A stretch of DNA of 64,000 bases from CAYRGQ01 sp964423925 (GCA_964423925.1 CAYRGQ010000003.1:1-64000), one strand, 5' to 3'. Shown: positions 1 to 8,537, counted from the stretch's first letter. The notes: generated by a model from the sequence alone, not told the origin. Translations and numbers: made by a program.

Positions 1-296
1 ACCGAAAAGAACAAACCGCTCAACCACGAACGGGGTGCAAAAGTAGAAAAGAATTGTGATATTCCCAAATCTATTTCGCCTTTTCCTAAAAGTTTTCTGC
101 CTTCAGCTGATTGTCAGCTTCATAACTTTTAGTCGACGATTCTACTCGATGCAAAAGAACTTCCTGCTTTATTTTTGCAGGGCTTCAAAGGTACGCAGGA
201 TTATCCACATTCGCAAACTTTTCCACACCAAACAATCGGAGAAAGCGCTAGGAGGCTGGCTACGAAGCTCCTGCGCATAGCGCATATTAATTGCCC
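1..296. other. Gene-free left margin
   Basis: No convincing gene is visible. The only reading frame of any length (56-280, +) encodes a low-complexity Phe/Leu/Arg-rich peptide with no family resemblance. The stretch carries a well-spaced promoter reading out of the window to the left, listed separately, and the 3' flank of the leftward gene ending at 297. Confidence 0.5.
38..69 (-). promoter_or_regulatory. Bacteroidota-type promoter reading left
   Basis: On the minus strand the -7 element TACTTTTG (38-45) lies 20 bases downstream of a TTTG -33 element (66-69). This matches the Bacteroidota consensus TTTG-N19/21-TAnnTTTG. It would drive a gene that begins left of the window. Confidence 0.55.
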
Positions 297-1277
297 CTAG
301 GCGTTTGGCAAACCTAGTTGATCGTGCGCACGCAATTTGCCCTGTGCGTCTAACAAGAATGACATCGGATTTTCGGGGTCTTTGATAATTTCAAATAGCG
401 TATACCCCCAAGGCTTCCAGAAATTCTCTAGCACCTGTCCGTAGGTTTTTACTTGCCAAGCATCAAAAACGGGCCGAAGCCCCGCGTCCGAAAAAGGCAT
501 CGGTTCGATGTAGACCGCATCAGCGGTCGGCAGCACCGTGTACTCCGGCAGCCGGGCGAACAAGTAAGCCGAATAGAAAAACCGGGCGCAGAGCTCTTCG
601 AACTGGATGGGGTGAAGCGTCTGATTTCCGATTTCCGTCAAATAATCAGCGTGGAAGATTCCGTTGGCACCGTTGTCCTGCAGACAGGCGACAATTCCAA
701 AATCTTGCATACGCAAGGAGAATACGAGCGTATTAATCTCATCGCGATAGCTGAACGCCCCTTCCTCATTGGCCACTTTGGTGACGGCGATGGTGAATGG
801 CAACGCACCATCAAACTGTACGGGCCGTGCAATGGACTGAAGCATGAGGTGCAGGTTTCGAAACTTATGGACAAGTACCTGCGAGAAATTCATGGGCTCA
901 CCGGTCAACGCGTGCTGTCGCACGCCGGTTTGGATTTCGTTAAAAACCATTCCGTATACCAGTTTGGCGATCCATTGGAACAAGGTAACCTTGTCCAGAC
1001 GGGCCACCGCATCATAACCCGACGCAAAAGCCCCTTCGATCGTGGTCTCCAGAGCGTCTATCCGCGCGACCACCGCCTCGGAACAGGGGAGCCTGAAGCT
1101 GTCGTAGGTGCGGAGGCTCTCGTCCAACAGCTTTAGTGGCTTGTCTTCCAAATCATACCGGCGCATCAACCATGCTGGAAAAACCTGGGTCTGAGTGGTT
1201 GCGGGCTCCCCACTGACGAAACAAGTTTTGTTGTCGAAGTTGAAATCGTCAAAGGGGTTATATAAGGGTTGGGGCAT
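297..1277 (-). CDS. Conserved hypothetical protein, 326 aa, downstream of dgt
   Basis: I do not recognise a characterised family. The protein is soluble, with no signal peptide or membrane segment. It opens with a CFVSGEP motif near residues 19-25 followed by VFPAWL, which recalls the first half of a zinc-binding HNH-like fold, but I see no matching second Cys pair. The rest is rich in aromatic residues. It starts 11 bases after the dgt stop on the same strand, so the two are probably co-transcribed. A link to nucleotide or DNA metabolism is only an inference from that arrangement. Confidence 0.7.
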   Translation of the reverse strand: MPQPLYNPFDDFNFDNKTCFVSGEPATTQTQVFPAWLMRRYDLEDKPLKLLDESLRTYDSFRLPCSEAVVARIDALETTIEGAFASGYDAVARLDKVTLFQWIAKLVYGMVFNEIQTGVRQHALTGEPMNFSQVLVHKFRNLHLMLQSIARPVQFDGALPFTIAVTKVANEEGAFSYRDEINTLVFSLRMQDFGIVACLQDNGANGIFHADYLTEIGNQTLHPIQFEELCARFFYSAYLFARLPEYTVLPTADAVYIEPMPFSDAGLRPVFDAWQVKTYGQVLENFWKPWGYTLFEIIKDPENPMSFLLDAQGKLRAHDQLGLPNA

Positions 1278-1288
1278 GATATTTTCAT

Positions 1289-2641
1289 TTAAGCTAAAGA
1301 AGGGAAGGTAATCCCTTTAATTCTGCGGTACAAATCGACGGCGTAAAGGTCTGTCATACCCGAAACAAAATCCAGCGTGGACCGAATCTTGGAATACGGG
1401 TCTTCTTGGCATGCGCCGAACTGGGCCGGCATGAGCTTCACGAGTTTTTTTTCGTAAGGCGAACGCGCGTTGCTGAGGTAAGCAGGGAGGAACTCTTCCA
1501 ACAATCCGCTCATCACCTTATATCCAGCCACTTCGATTTGCACTACGGAAGAGGCATTATATATGCGGCTCACCGATTCGCGTTGAATATGTTTCACGGC
1601 GGAGCGCAATTCGTCGTCTACCGCGTCCATCAACGCCCGATCGAAGGAGCCTGCCAGGATCCGATCTTGTTCCCGCACGAATATTCGGGCGCAATTGACG
1701 ATGAGCGTGTTGATGGCCTTGGCACGCAATAGGCTTACCCGGCTATCCAGGTCGGCCAATTGGGCCAAGCGGCGCTTGAGTTTGTCGTCTTGGCACAGTG
1801 GCAACAACATGCTCTCCAGCTCCTCGTACGGCAAGATGCCGAGCCGGTGGGCGTCCTCGAGGTCAATAATGTTATAGCAGATGTCATCCGCTGCCTCTAC
1901 GAGGTAGACCAAGGGGTGGCGATGGTATACCGTTTCGCCATTGGGATCGCGTTTGATACCCAGTTCGGCTGCAATTTTCTGAAAGCTCTCCTGCTCGGAT
2001 TGGAAAAACCCGTACTTCTTGCGATGGTGGAGGTCCTTGCGGTGTCCTTCATGCGCCGCGCAGGGATATTTGACGATAGCTGCCAGGGAGCTATAGGTAA
2101 GCGCGTATCCGGCCGGATCCTTGCCTTGGAAAGCGTGCGTAAGAATTCGCAGGGCATTGGCATTGCCTTCAAACGCGATCAAGTCCTGCCACTGTGCGGG
2201 CGTAACCTGGTTTTTCAGCTCGTCTTCATGCGCGATGAAGTATGCGGAAATGGCCGATTCGCCGGAATGACCAAAAGCAGGATTCCCCAGATCATGCGCC
2301 AAGCAAGCCGTGGCGATGATGGTGTCAATATCCTGGAGTAGGGGAATCTCGTGATCCACTTCGGGATGGTCCTTGCGGTATTCGTTGTAGAAAATCCGTC
2401 CGAGCGAACGTCCGACGCTGGCTACTTCCAGGCTGTGGGTTAGCCTATTGTGCACAAACACACTTCCGGGCAATGGAAAGACTTGAGTTTTGTTTTGCAG
2501 CCTACGAAACGGTGATGAAAAAACCAAACGATCGTAATCGCGCTGAAATTCCGATCGGGCATCATATAACCCGTCAACAGCACGAGATTCGTAGCCCCAG
2601 CGCTTGGCGGAAAGCAACTTCTTCCAATCCATTTTTTCCAT
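1289..2641 (-). CDS. dgt: Deoxyguanosinetriphosphate triphosphohydrolase (dGTPase)
   Basis: This HD-superfamily phosphohydrolase hydrolyses dGTP to deoxyguanosine and triphosphate, balancing cytosolic dNTP pools. The metal-binding signature is visible: the RLTHSLEV segment supplies the first His, ACLAHDLGNPAFGHSGE contains the HD pair and the following GHSGE loop, and VEAADDICY supplies the later Asp. The length of about 450 aa fits the bacterial family. The reading frame extends further upstream, but the extra residues are unlike the family. I chose the ATG at 2641 (MEKMDWKK), which lies six bases after a -7 box; the ATG at 2632 is an alternative. It is probably co-transcribed with the conserved protein that follows. 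Confidence 0.93.
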   Translation of the reverse strand: MEKMDWKKLLSAKRWGYESRAVDGLYDARSEFQRDYDRLVFSSPFRRLQNKTQVFPLPGSVFVHNRLTHSLEVASVGRSLGRIFYNEYRKDHPEVDHEIPLLQDIDTIIATACLAHDLGNPAFGHSGESAISAYFIAHEDELKNQVTPAQWQDLIAFEGNANALRILTHAFQGKDPAGYALTYSSLAAIVKYPCAAHEGHRKDLHHRKKYGFFQSEQESFQKIAAELGIKRDPNGETVYHRHPLVYLVEAADDICYNIIDLEDAHRLGILPYEELESMLLPLCQDDKLKRRLAQLADLDSRVSLLRAKAINTLIVNCARIFVREQDRILAGSFDRALMDAVDDELRSAVKHIQRESVSRIYNASSVVQIEVAGYKVMSGLLEEFLPAYLSNARSPYEKKLVKLMPAQFGACQEDPYSKIRSTLDFVSGMTDLYAVDLYRRIKGITFPSLA

Positions 2642-2647
2642 GAGCCA

Positions 2648-2655
2648 CAAAGTTA
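2648..2655 (-). promoter_or_regulatory. -7 box of dgt
   Basis: TAACTTTG on the minus strand matches TAnnTTTG and ends six bases before the dgt ATG at 2641, implying a transcript with almost no leader. I see no well-placed -33 TTG. Confidence 0.45.
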
Positions 2656-2822
2656 GTACAATAAAGGGAAATCTGCGAGGCGCTGTCACGGCGTGGACGT
2701 CTCGATAAGGGTTCATCCTTATATATATAGCATAACCCCAGGCTTTGGCTAAACGGCGTCGCTGGCGGGGCTTCCGCCATTAACCCCAACTAATCAAAAT
2801 AAAAACTTATGGAAAACACGGG

Positions 2823-2844
2823 TCTTTACGGTTTCCCGTAAAGA
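2823..2844. repeat. 9-bp perfect inverted repeat
   Basis: TCTTTACGG (2823-2831) and CCGTAAAGA (2836-2844) form a perfect 9-bp stem with a four-base TTTC loop. It lies between dgt (leftward) and the broken gene at 2974 (rightward). No T-run follows on either strand, so it is not a typical intrinsic terminator. It could be a protein-binding palindrome. Confidence 0.45.
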
Positions 2845-2973
2845 GGTTGGTTTCGGTATCCTTAGCTTTGTCGTTCGCTTAGGGATGACCGAGCAATCGG
2901 ATCCACCCCTGGGCGTTGCAGACGATAAACCCGATGCTCGTTTAAGAACGATTAACCACTTTTTTGCACGAAT

Positions 2974-3422
2974 ATGACGCCCCTTAATTTGAAACCGCCT
3001 AAGGCAGTGGCCTTATCAACCTCGTTCCTCAAGAACCTTGACTTCAACGATGTGGTCTATGCCGAGTTTGCGACTCCGGACGCGATCGATAATGCGGGAA
3101 AGGCCTTCTTGCTTTTGCTTGATGACGGCCAGCCGATTTGTTACCGATCGGACCTATTCGCTGACTATGATGTTTACCTGCATTTGGACCGCAGCTTATA
3201 TGCCGATCGACATACGGCAAAAAATCCGTGGTACGACTATTATTACGGAGGCAGGGCAACCATGTATTTGTGAATAAGCGGGTACAGCTTACTCCCACCG
3301 AGAATCATTTTATTGCCCGGATAAATGGCACGAGCTTTCCGATTCATATTTCCGCTCCGGGCGTTTTCCAAATAGTAGCATCTCAAATCGAAATTTTCAA
3401 ACGCAGCGTATCCGTGGAGTGA
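2974..3422 (+). pseudogene. Small conserved protein split by a one-base frameshift
   Basis: Two overlapping frames read as one protein. The first (2974-3273) encodes about 92 sensible residues up to NPWYDYYYGGR and then ends in ATMYL-stop. The second, in the -1 frame, continues with GNHVFVNKRVQLTP and runs to SVSVE-stop at 3422. Adding one G to the GGG run near 3253-3255 joins them into one protein of about 149 aa, with no clear signal peptide. I do not know its function. The break is either a recent mutation or a homopolymer sequencing error. I see no slippery heptamer that would support programmed frameshifting. Confidence 0.6.
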
Positions 3423-3480
3423 GCCGTATAGCGGCCGGATCGCCGAAGCGTTAGTTGAAGGTGGAAAGAAAGAAAATTAG

Positions 3481-3553
<73 letters not shown>

Positions 3554-3623
3554 TTGACGGTGCAAATTTATACAATTATCGGATTCGACAAATAGGCGAC
3601 CTTCACTTTTTTACAGGGGATGG

Positions 3624-4481
3624 TTACGACAAGAACAGGGGGTGTTCGTGCCTGGGGACCACGCCGCTGTCTTGCGCTCGTTCGAATAGCGTAGTCACGG
3701 CCTTTCTTCCTTCCTCTCCCAAGTCTAGCGAATAGCGATTAACGTACAGCTCGATGTGCTGGTACATGACCGTGTCGTCCATTTCCTGGGCATGCTCGCG
3801 AATGAAGTCCATGCCGGATTCGGGATTCGCAAACGCGTACTCCACGCTTCGGCGCAGCACCCGCGCCACTTTATGCTTGACATCCTCGGACAAGGAGCGC
3901 TTGACCACGATTCCGCCCAGCGGAATGGGCAAACCCGTTTCCCTTTCCCAATACTCGCCTAGGTCGATGACTTTGTGCAGCCCTCTGGCCACATAGGTAA
4001 AGCGGTTTTCGTGGATAATCAAGCCCGCGTCTATCCGTTCCTCGAGCAGGGCGTTTTCAATGTCCGAGAAAATTATCTCTTCTTTATTTTGCCACGCGGG
4101 ATACGCCACGCCCAACAGGAAATTAGCCGTAGTGTACTTGCCGGGAATCCCGATTTTCAGGTCGGACGGCTGCCCCGTACCGGCCATCGCCCGGAACGCT
4201 CGTGCGCACTCGGGGTCCTTACAGATCAGCAACGGACCGACGCCAAAGCCGAGTGCACTCCCCGCATCGAGCAACACGTAATCGGCGGCCGCATACGCAT
4301 ATGCGTGATAGCTAAGTTTAGTGATGTCTAGCTCCGCTCTGAAAGCCTGCTGGTTAAGCGTTTCCACATCCTCGAACGAAACATCGAATTCGAGCCCTTC
4401 CGTGTCGATCTTGTGATGGATCAAAGCATCGAAAATGAACGTATCATTGGGGCATGGGGAAAATCCGAGCGTAAGTTTCAT
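3624..4481 (-). CDS. mqnD: 1,4-dihydroxy-6-naphthoate synthase
   Basis: MqnD converts cyclic dehypoxanthine futalosine to 1,4-dihydroxy-6-naphthoate in the futalosine route to menaquinone, the respiratory quinone of most Bacteroidota. The protein (285 aa) opens with the family signature LGFSPCPNDTFIFDAL and contains the LSYHAYAY and LGFGVGPLL segments of its periplasmic-binding-protein-like fold. It has no signal peptide and should be cytosolic. The frame extends 25 codons upstream, but MKLTLGF at 4481 is the family-typical start. It is the last gene of a leftward run surE / membrane protein / mqnD. The other mqn genes are not in the window. Confidence 0.93.
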   Translation of the reverse strand: MKLTLGFSPCPNDTFIFDALIHHKIDTEGLEFDVSFEDVETLNQQAFRAELDITKLSYHAYAYAAADYVLLDAGSALGFGVGPLLICKDPECARAFRAMAGTGQPSDLKIGIPGKYTTANFLLGVAYPAWQNKEEIIFSDIENALLEERIDAGLIIHENRFTYVARGLHKVIDLGEYWERETGLPIPLGGIVVKRSLSEDVKHKVARVLRRSVEYAFANPESGMDFIREHAQEMDDTVMYQHIELYVNRYSLDLGEEGRKAVTTLFERAQDSGVVPRHEHPLFLS

Positions 4482-4506
4482 GGTATTCGAGACAATATTG
4501 TCCGCG

Positions 4507-4773
4507 TCAATTGGCAACGGACAGATTTTTTGCGAAAATAAGGAGAAGAGTGGCAAGGAACGTAACCAAGATCAGACCGCGCGCCGTACGCTCGCACGCA
4601 TGGCGATAATAATACCGCACGAGTAACAGGTTAAGCAAGGCCGCGACCACATAGAGGCCAATGTCCTTACCTCCAAGCAGCGAAGACCAGGTGGTGAAGG
4701 TGCTTAGCAGGTGGGCGACTACAGGAGCTACCACGCCGAGCAACGCTCCGAAAAGAAAGCTATTTCGTTTCAC
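4507..4773 (-). CDS. Small integral membrane protein, 88 aa
   Basis: This is a small hydrophobic protein with about three predicted membrane helices: residues 6-25 (FLFGALLGVVAPVVAHLL), 37-53 (DIGLYVVAALLNLLLV) and 65-82 (ARGLILVTFLATLLLIFA). Positively charged stretches lie between them. I recognise no named family. It starts three bases after the surE stop and ends 25 bases before mqnD, so it is very probably in the same operon. Its function is unknown. Confidence 0.8.
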   Translation of the reverse strand: MKRNSFLFGALLGVVAPVVAHLLSTFTTWSSLLGGKDIGLYVVAALLNLLLVRYYYRHACERTARGLILVTFLATLLLIFAKNLSVAN

Positions 4774-4776
4774 GGG

Positions 4777-5556
4777 CTACTTCTCCAGGTCAAAGTTCCA
4801 AGAATTGAGCGTCGGTATGGCGTGGTGGGCCGTCATATCGAACTGCACTGGCACAACGGAGGCATAACCGTTTTGCAAGGCCCAAACGTCCGTATCTTCA
4901 CCTTGGTCGCGCAATTTGAACACGCCCGTAAGCCAATAATAGCTCCGGCGGTAGGGATCGGCCCGCTCCTCAAATTCTTCCTCCCACTTGGCATCGGCTT
5001 GCCGGCAAATCTTCACTCCTTTTATCTTCGCTACATTGGGAAAATTCACATTCAGCAACGTCTTCGGGGTTAGCCCGTTGGCGATAACCTGCTCGGTAAT
5101 ACTCCGCACATAGGGGCGGCACCGGGAGAAATCGGCATCATGGTTGAAATCGTCGTAGCTGAACCCGATGGAAGGGATGCCCTCGATGGCGCCTTCCACG
5201 GCTGCTGACATCGTGCCGGAATATAACACGTTGATGGAGTTGTTCAGCCCGTGGTTTATGCCCGATACGCAGATATCCGGCTTGCGGCCTTTGAATATCT
5301 TGTTGACGGCGAGCTTGACGCAATCGACGGGTGTTCCCGAGCACTTGTACATCTCTACGCCGGGATAAATTTCAACCTGATCGAGGCGCAGGGGCTTACC
5401 AATGGTGATGGCGTGGCCCATTCCGGACTGGACGCCCTCGGGCGCCACGACGACGACATCGCCCAGTTGTTGCATTTCCTCCATCAGCACCTTAATGCCC
5501 GGGGCAGTAATCCCGTCATCATTCACCACTAATATCGTGGGTTTATCTTTTTTCAT
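4777..5556 (-). CDS. surE: 5'/3'-nucleotidase SurE
   Basis: SurE is a metal-dependent phosphatase that acts on nucleoside 5'- and 3'-monophosphates and is linked to stationary-phase survival. The N-terminus ILVVNDDGITAPGI carries the paired metal-binding aspartates, and VSGINHGLN and the YSGTMSAAVEG segment supply the remaining active-site residues. The length (259 aa) is typical. It is cytosolic, with no signal peptide. It is the first gene of the surE / membrane protein / mqnD run. A strong terminator just upstream (5571-5609) isolates it from the CsbD-like gene. Confidence 0.95.
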   Translation of the reverse strand: MKKDKPTILVVNDDGITAPGIKVLMEEMQQLGDVVVVAPEGVQSGMGHAITIGKPLRLDQVEIYPGVEMYKCSGTPVDCVKLAVNKIFKGRKPDICVSGINHGLNNSINVLYSGTMSAAVEGAIEGIPSIGFSYDDFNHDADFSRCRPYVRSITEQVIANGLTPKTLLNVNFPNVAKIKGVKICRQADAKWEEEFEERADPYRRSYYWLTGVFKLRDQGEDTDVWALQNGYASVVPVQFDMTAHHAIPTLNSWNFDLEK

Positions 5557-5570
5557 GCGACTAATTTAAA

Positions 5571-5609
5571 AAAAGAAAAGCGTTACGGACGAGAGCCGTA
5601 ACGCTTTTT
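5571..5609 (-). terminator. Intrinsic terminator after the CsbD-like gene
   Basis: AAAAGCGTTACGG (5576-5588) pairs perfectly with CCGTAACGCTTTT (5596-5608) around a 7-base loop, with A-tracts and T-tracts on both sides. It works on either strand, but its position, after the CsbD-like stop and just before the surE start, suggests it ends the leftward CsbD-like transcript. Confidence 0.85.
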
Positions 5610-5633
5610 GACATTGTATTGCGATGTCACGCG

Positions 5634-5819
5634 CTAAAGGCTGTTCAGCCAATCGACAACTTCGTCGCGCGCTTTACCTGTTTTCTTTTGGAGGCGTCCG
5701 ATCAATTCGTCTTCTTTACCTTCCTCGTACAGTAAGTCGTCGTCGGTCAGTTCAGCGTATTTTTGCTTCACCTTGCCTTTCATCTCGTTCCAGTTGCCTT
5801 TCAATCGTAAGTTGCTCAT
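5634..5819 (-). CDS. CsbD-like stress protein, 61 aa
   Basis: This small, highly charged and hydrophilic protein of the CsbD family belongs to a general-stress group of unknown biochemical role. The family signature is visible as LKGNWNEMKGKVKQKYAELT followed by DDDLLYEEGKEDELIGRLQKKTGK. There is no signal peptide or membrane segment. It is a single-gene unit: a strong terminator follows it, and the tandem DUF1080 gene upstream ends about 95 bases away. Confidence 0.88.
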   Translation of the reverse strand: MSNLRLKGNWNEMKGKVKQKYAELTDDDLLYEEGKEDELIGRLQKKTGKARDEVVDWLNSL

Positions 5820-5913
5820 CGTTGTTGTGATTTAATTTCGCTGTAGCCACTATTGCGGCCGTTAACTTAACCACCTAAATAACACCGCTTGTGCGAAAAA
5901 GTTCGCGCGCAGC

Positions 5914-7314
5914 CTAGAGCTCCTTAATTTTTATACTCCGGAAACTCACCGCATCGCCGTGGTCCTGCAGCAGGATGTGGCCTTGCTCGGCCATCCCGAA
6001 ATTGTCCCAATCCTTATACTTGCTGCGCTCCACCAGATCGTAAAATTCGTCCGATCCGCGCACATACGACAGCACTTTCTCGCCATTCAGGTAGTGGGTG
6101 ACGGTGTTGTCGGGAGCGACTACCAAACGGCCCCGATTCCACTCGCCGATGGGTCGCTGGGCCCGGTTGGGCTTGTCAGCGGTGATAAGGTCATAAAGTG
6201 ACGCCAAGGTCCGATTGCCGTCACGGCCCATTTTCGCATCGGGATGCCGTTCGTCGTCCAACAGCTGGTACTCCAGACCGATGGCCGAACCCACATTGTT
6301 TTCGGAAAGGGTGACGAAATACTTCACTCCACTATTGGCCCCTTCGGTTAGCCTAAACTCGAAAGAAAGGTCGAACGCCTTGTATTTTCCTTCGGTGACG
6401 ATATCTCCGCCATTGGTAGATTCGCCGCCGCCCGACGGAAGGACGTTAAGGGTTCCTCCTTCAATTTCCCAGCCGAATTCAGGGAATGCGTCCTTGTACG
6501 CCCCGACCCAGCCCGCGCTGCTGTGCCCATCAAATAGCAGGGAATACCCTTGAGCCTGCTCATAGTCGCTCAGTGCATTGGGCGTCAGGTTAACGGTGTA
6601 GATGCTGGTAGCGAATTCCTGAGATTGCAGGTCTTCGGTTTGGATTCGGATATTGCGGAAGTACACCTTCTTGCCGGCCAGGCTTTCGTCGCCGATGCTA
6701 TGCACTTGCAAACCAATAAAGCCGGTAGGGTCTATCGTGTCAATAACATGCGCAACGGCCACGCCGTTAACCCATGTCTTTGTTTCACTTCCGATGGCTT
6801 CAATTCGGAACGTGTTAAACTCTCCGGGCTTGTACGCACTCTTCGCATCGGAGTTCAAATCAAGCGGATATAGCCATCCGCGACGGGCCTCGTCGTAGAT
6901 GCCTCCTGTCCAGGCACGGGGTGTAGGGTCAATCTCAACTTGCCGTCCTTGCACCGCGCCGCGACCTCCATGGGCGTCCGGATTAAAGCGGCTTCGCGTC
7001 TGTATGCCCGAGTTGGTGGTTTCGCCCTCCAACTTTACCTCTAGCTCGAGGATAAAATCGCCATACTCCTGTTCGGTGATCAAAAAAGAGTTGGGCGTGC
7101 CGGCCGTCATCGTGCCCACGATAGCACCGTCGACGACCTCATATGGCGCTTCGCCGCCGACCGGTGTCCAGCCCGTCAGGGTTTCGCCATCGAAAAGCGA
7201 TTGCCAGTTGCCATTGCTTTGAGCATCCCCGCAGGAAGCGAAAGCCAGCATACTCACTGCCAAGCCTGCTGCAGCCGTTAATTTCAATGTCTTGTTGTTC
7301 GTATTTCGTTTCAT
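5914..7314 (-). CDS. Lipoprotein with two DUF1080 (3-keto-disaccharide hydrolase-type) domains
   Basis: The 466-aa protein begins with a lipoprotein signal (basic start, hydrophobic core, FASC with the lipidated Cys at residue 28), so it should be anchored in the cell envelope. Two jelly-roll DUF1080 domains follow. The first spans roughly 35-230 and opens with WQSLFDGETLTGW; the second spans roughly 255-466 and opens with YSLLFDGHSSAGWVG. Both have the expected NTFRIEAIG or EWNRGRLVV strand and an FRNIRI/FRSIKI end. Family members act on 3-keto-glycosides, so degradation of modified sugars is the likely role. No partner dehydrogenase lies nearby. The duplication within one chain is its notable feature. 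Confidence 0.88.
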   Translation of the reverse strand: MKRNTNNKTLKLTAAAGLAVSMLAFASCGDAQSNGNWQSLFDGETLTGWTPVGGEAPYEVVDGAIVGTMTAGTPNSFLITEQEYGDFILELEVKLEGETTNSGIQTRSRFNPDAHGGRGAVQGRQVEIDPTPRAWTGGIYDEARRGWLYPLDLNSDAKSAYKPGEFNTFRIEAIGSETKTWVNGVAVAHVIDTIDPTGFIGLQVHSIGDESLAGKKVYFRNIRIQTEDLQSQEFATSIYTVNLTPNALSDYEQAQGYSLLFDGHSSAGWVGAYKDAFPEFGWEIEGGTLNVLPSGGGESTNGGDIVTEGKYKAFDLSFEFRLTEGANSGVKYFVTLSENNVGSAIGLEYQLLDDERHPDAKMGRDGNRTLASLYDLITADKPNRAQRPIGEWNRGRLVVAPDNTVTHYLNGEKVLSYVRGSDEFYDLVERSKYKDWDNFGMAEQGHILLQDHGDAVSFRSIKIKEL

Positions 7315-7547
7315 GTGTCCAATGGATTATCGAAGTGGCATGCTGGACAGCGCACCGAAGGTGGCATGGGCCTAGCATACAGGTTTCTGAGTACGATGTT
7401 TGTGCGTACGGGTGTGGGCACGAGGCCTAACGTCAACGCACTGGCTTAAAGCCCAATATTAGCGTTTTTTTCACAAAACCCGGTTGTATCGAGTCGCTTT
7501 CTACGAAAACGATGTAGTGTAAAGACCCATTTGCCAACGCTTTTTCA

Positions 7548-7555
7548 CATCTTTG
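7548..7555 (+). promoter_or_regulatory. -7 box of the alkyltransferase-like gene
   Basis: CATCTTTG, one mismatch from TAnnTTTG, ends six bases before the ATG at 7562. A TTTG lies at 7530-7533, but the spacing of 14 is shorter than ideal. The transcript would have almost no leader. Confidence 0.35.
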
Positions 7556-7561
7556 CATAGC

Positions 7562-7903
7562 ATGGACCACCTTGCAGAAAAGGAAGCTTTTGCGGAGCTA
7601 GTCTACGCGCTGGTTCGCGAGATCCCGCTGGGGCGTGTCACCTCCTACGGGGCAATTGCGCGTGCAGTGGGTCGGCCTAATTCATCCCGCCTCGTCGGAC
7701 GCATTATGGGGCGCGGCTCGCAGGCGTTGCCCCCGATCCCGGCACACCGCGTGGTAAACAGTGCGGGCGCACTCTCCGGCAGGGAAGCCTTTGGTGGCGT
7801 CCATACCATGCAGGCGCTATTGGAGGAGGAAGGAGTCGTAGTCAAAAACAACAAAATAGCCAATTTTAAACTCGTGTTCTGGGATCCGCTTCATGAACTT
7901 TAA
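7562..7903 (+). CDS. Alkyltransferase-like protein (MGMT family, no acceptor Cys)
   Basis: This is a compact DNA-binding domain of the O6-alkylguanine-DNA alkyltransferase family (113 aa). The helix-turn-helix region IPLGRVTSYGAIARAVG and the active-site loop IPAHRVVNSAGAL are clear, but the acceptor cysteine of PCHRV is replaced by Ala. It therefore cannot repair alkylated bases by transfer. By analogy with known alkyltransferase-like (ATL) proteins it would bind O6-alkylguanine and flag it for nucleotide excision repair. I chose the ATG at 7562; an in-frame TTG lies three codons upstream. The next gene, 70 bases on, is tag, another alkylation-repair function. Confidence 0.88.
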   Translation: MDHLAEKEAFAELVYALVREIPLGRVTSYGAIARAVGRPNSSRLVGRIMGRGSQALPPIPAHRVVNSAGALSGREAFGGVHTMQALLEEEGVVVKNNKIANFKLVFWDPLHEL

Positions 7904-7973
7904 GGATTTCCTCGCGATATACGCGATTTAGCGTAGGGTAATTGGCTAGTAATAAAGATTTAAAGATTCAGGG

Positions 7974-8537
7974 ATGGAAAAAGAGCCAAAACGCTGCGGC
8001 TGGTGCGGCACAGACCCGCTGTATGTCGCCTACCACGACAAAGAATGGGGCAAGCACGTTGCCGATGATCAAACCCTGTTTGAATTCCTGGTGCTCGAGT
8101 CCGCGCAGGCCGGGCTCAGCTGGATCACGATCTTGCGTAAGCGCGAAAATTACCGCCGCTTATTTGCCGATTTCGACGTAGACCGCGTGGCGGCATTTTC
8201 TCCGGCGGATGTCGATCGTATCCTGCAAGACCCGGGTATTATCCGCAATCGGCTGAAGGTACAATCCACCGTCACCAACGCACGGATCTTCAAATCAATA
8301 CAATCGGAATTCGGCTCTTTCTACGAATACCTCTATCGATTCTTGCCTGAGGGAAAACCAATTGCCAACGAGGTGGCCGACTACCGGACGGCACCCGTTA
8401 GCACACCCGAATCTGACGCCATCGCCAAGGATTTAAAGAAAAGGGGGGTTAAGTTTTTTGGGTCAACGATTTGCTATGCGTACATGCAAGCGGTTGGCAT
8501 GGTCAACGACCATGAGCGCGATTGTGCCTTCCGCTAA
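7974..8537 (+). CDS. tag: DNA-3-methyladenine glycosylase I
   Basis: Tag removes 3-methyladenine from DNA in base excision repair. The family hallmarks are complete over 187 aa: the N-terminal zinc-site segment RCGWCGTDPLYVAYHDKEWG, the substrate-pocket region LFEFLVLESAQAGLSWITIL, and a C-terminal GSTICYAYMQAVGMVNDH that supplies the second half of the zinc snap. It lies just downstream of an alkyltransferase-like gene on the same strand, making an alkylation-damage pair. I see no separate promoter with confidence. Confidence 0.95.
   Translation: MEKEPKRCGWCGTDPLYVAYHDKEWGKHVADDQTLFEFLVLESAQAGLSWITILRKRENYRRLFADFDVDRVAAFSPADVDRILQDPGIIRNRLKVQSTVTNARIFKSIQSEFGSFYEYLYRFLPEGKPIANEVADYRTAPVSTPESDAIAKDLKKRGVKFFGSTICYAYMQAVGMVNDHERDCAFR

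Noticed and set aside
56..280. 74-aa reading frame at the left edge
   Set aside because: Low-complexity Phe/Leu/Arg-rich peptide with no family resemblance; no promoter of its own.
453..1136. 227-aa frame on the plus strand
   Set aside because: Lies entirely inside the leftward 326-aa conserved gene and has no recognisable domain; a shadow frame.
3228..3422. Programmed -1 frameshifting in the broken gene at 2974
   Set aside because: No slippery heptamer or downstream pseudoknot is visible; a simple one-base deletion in a G-run explains the split better.
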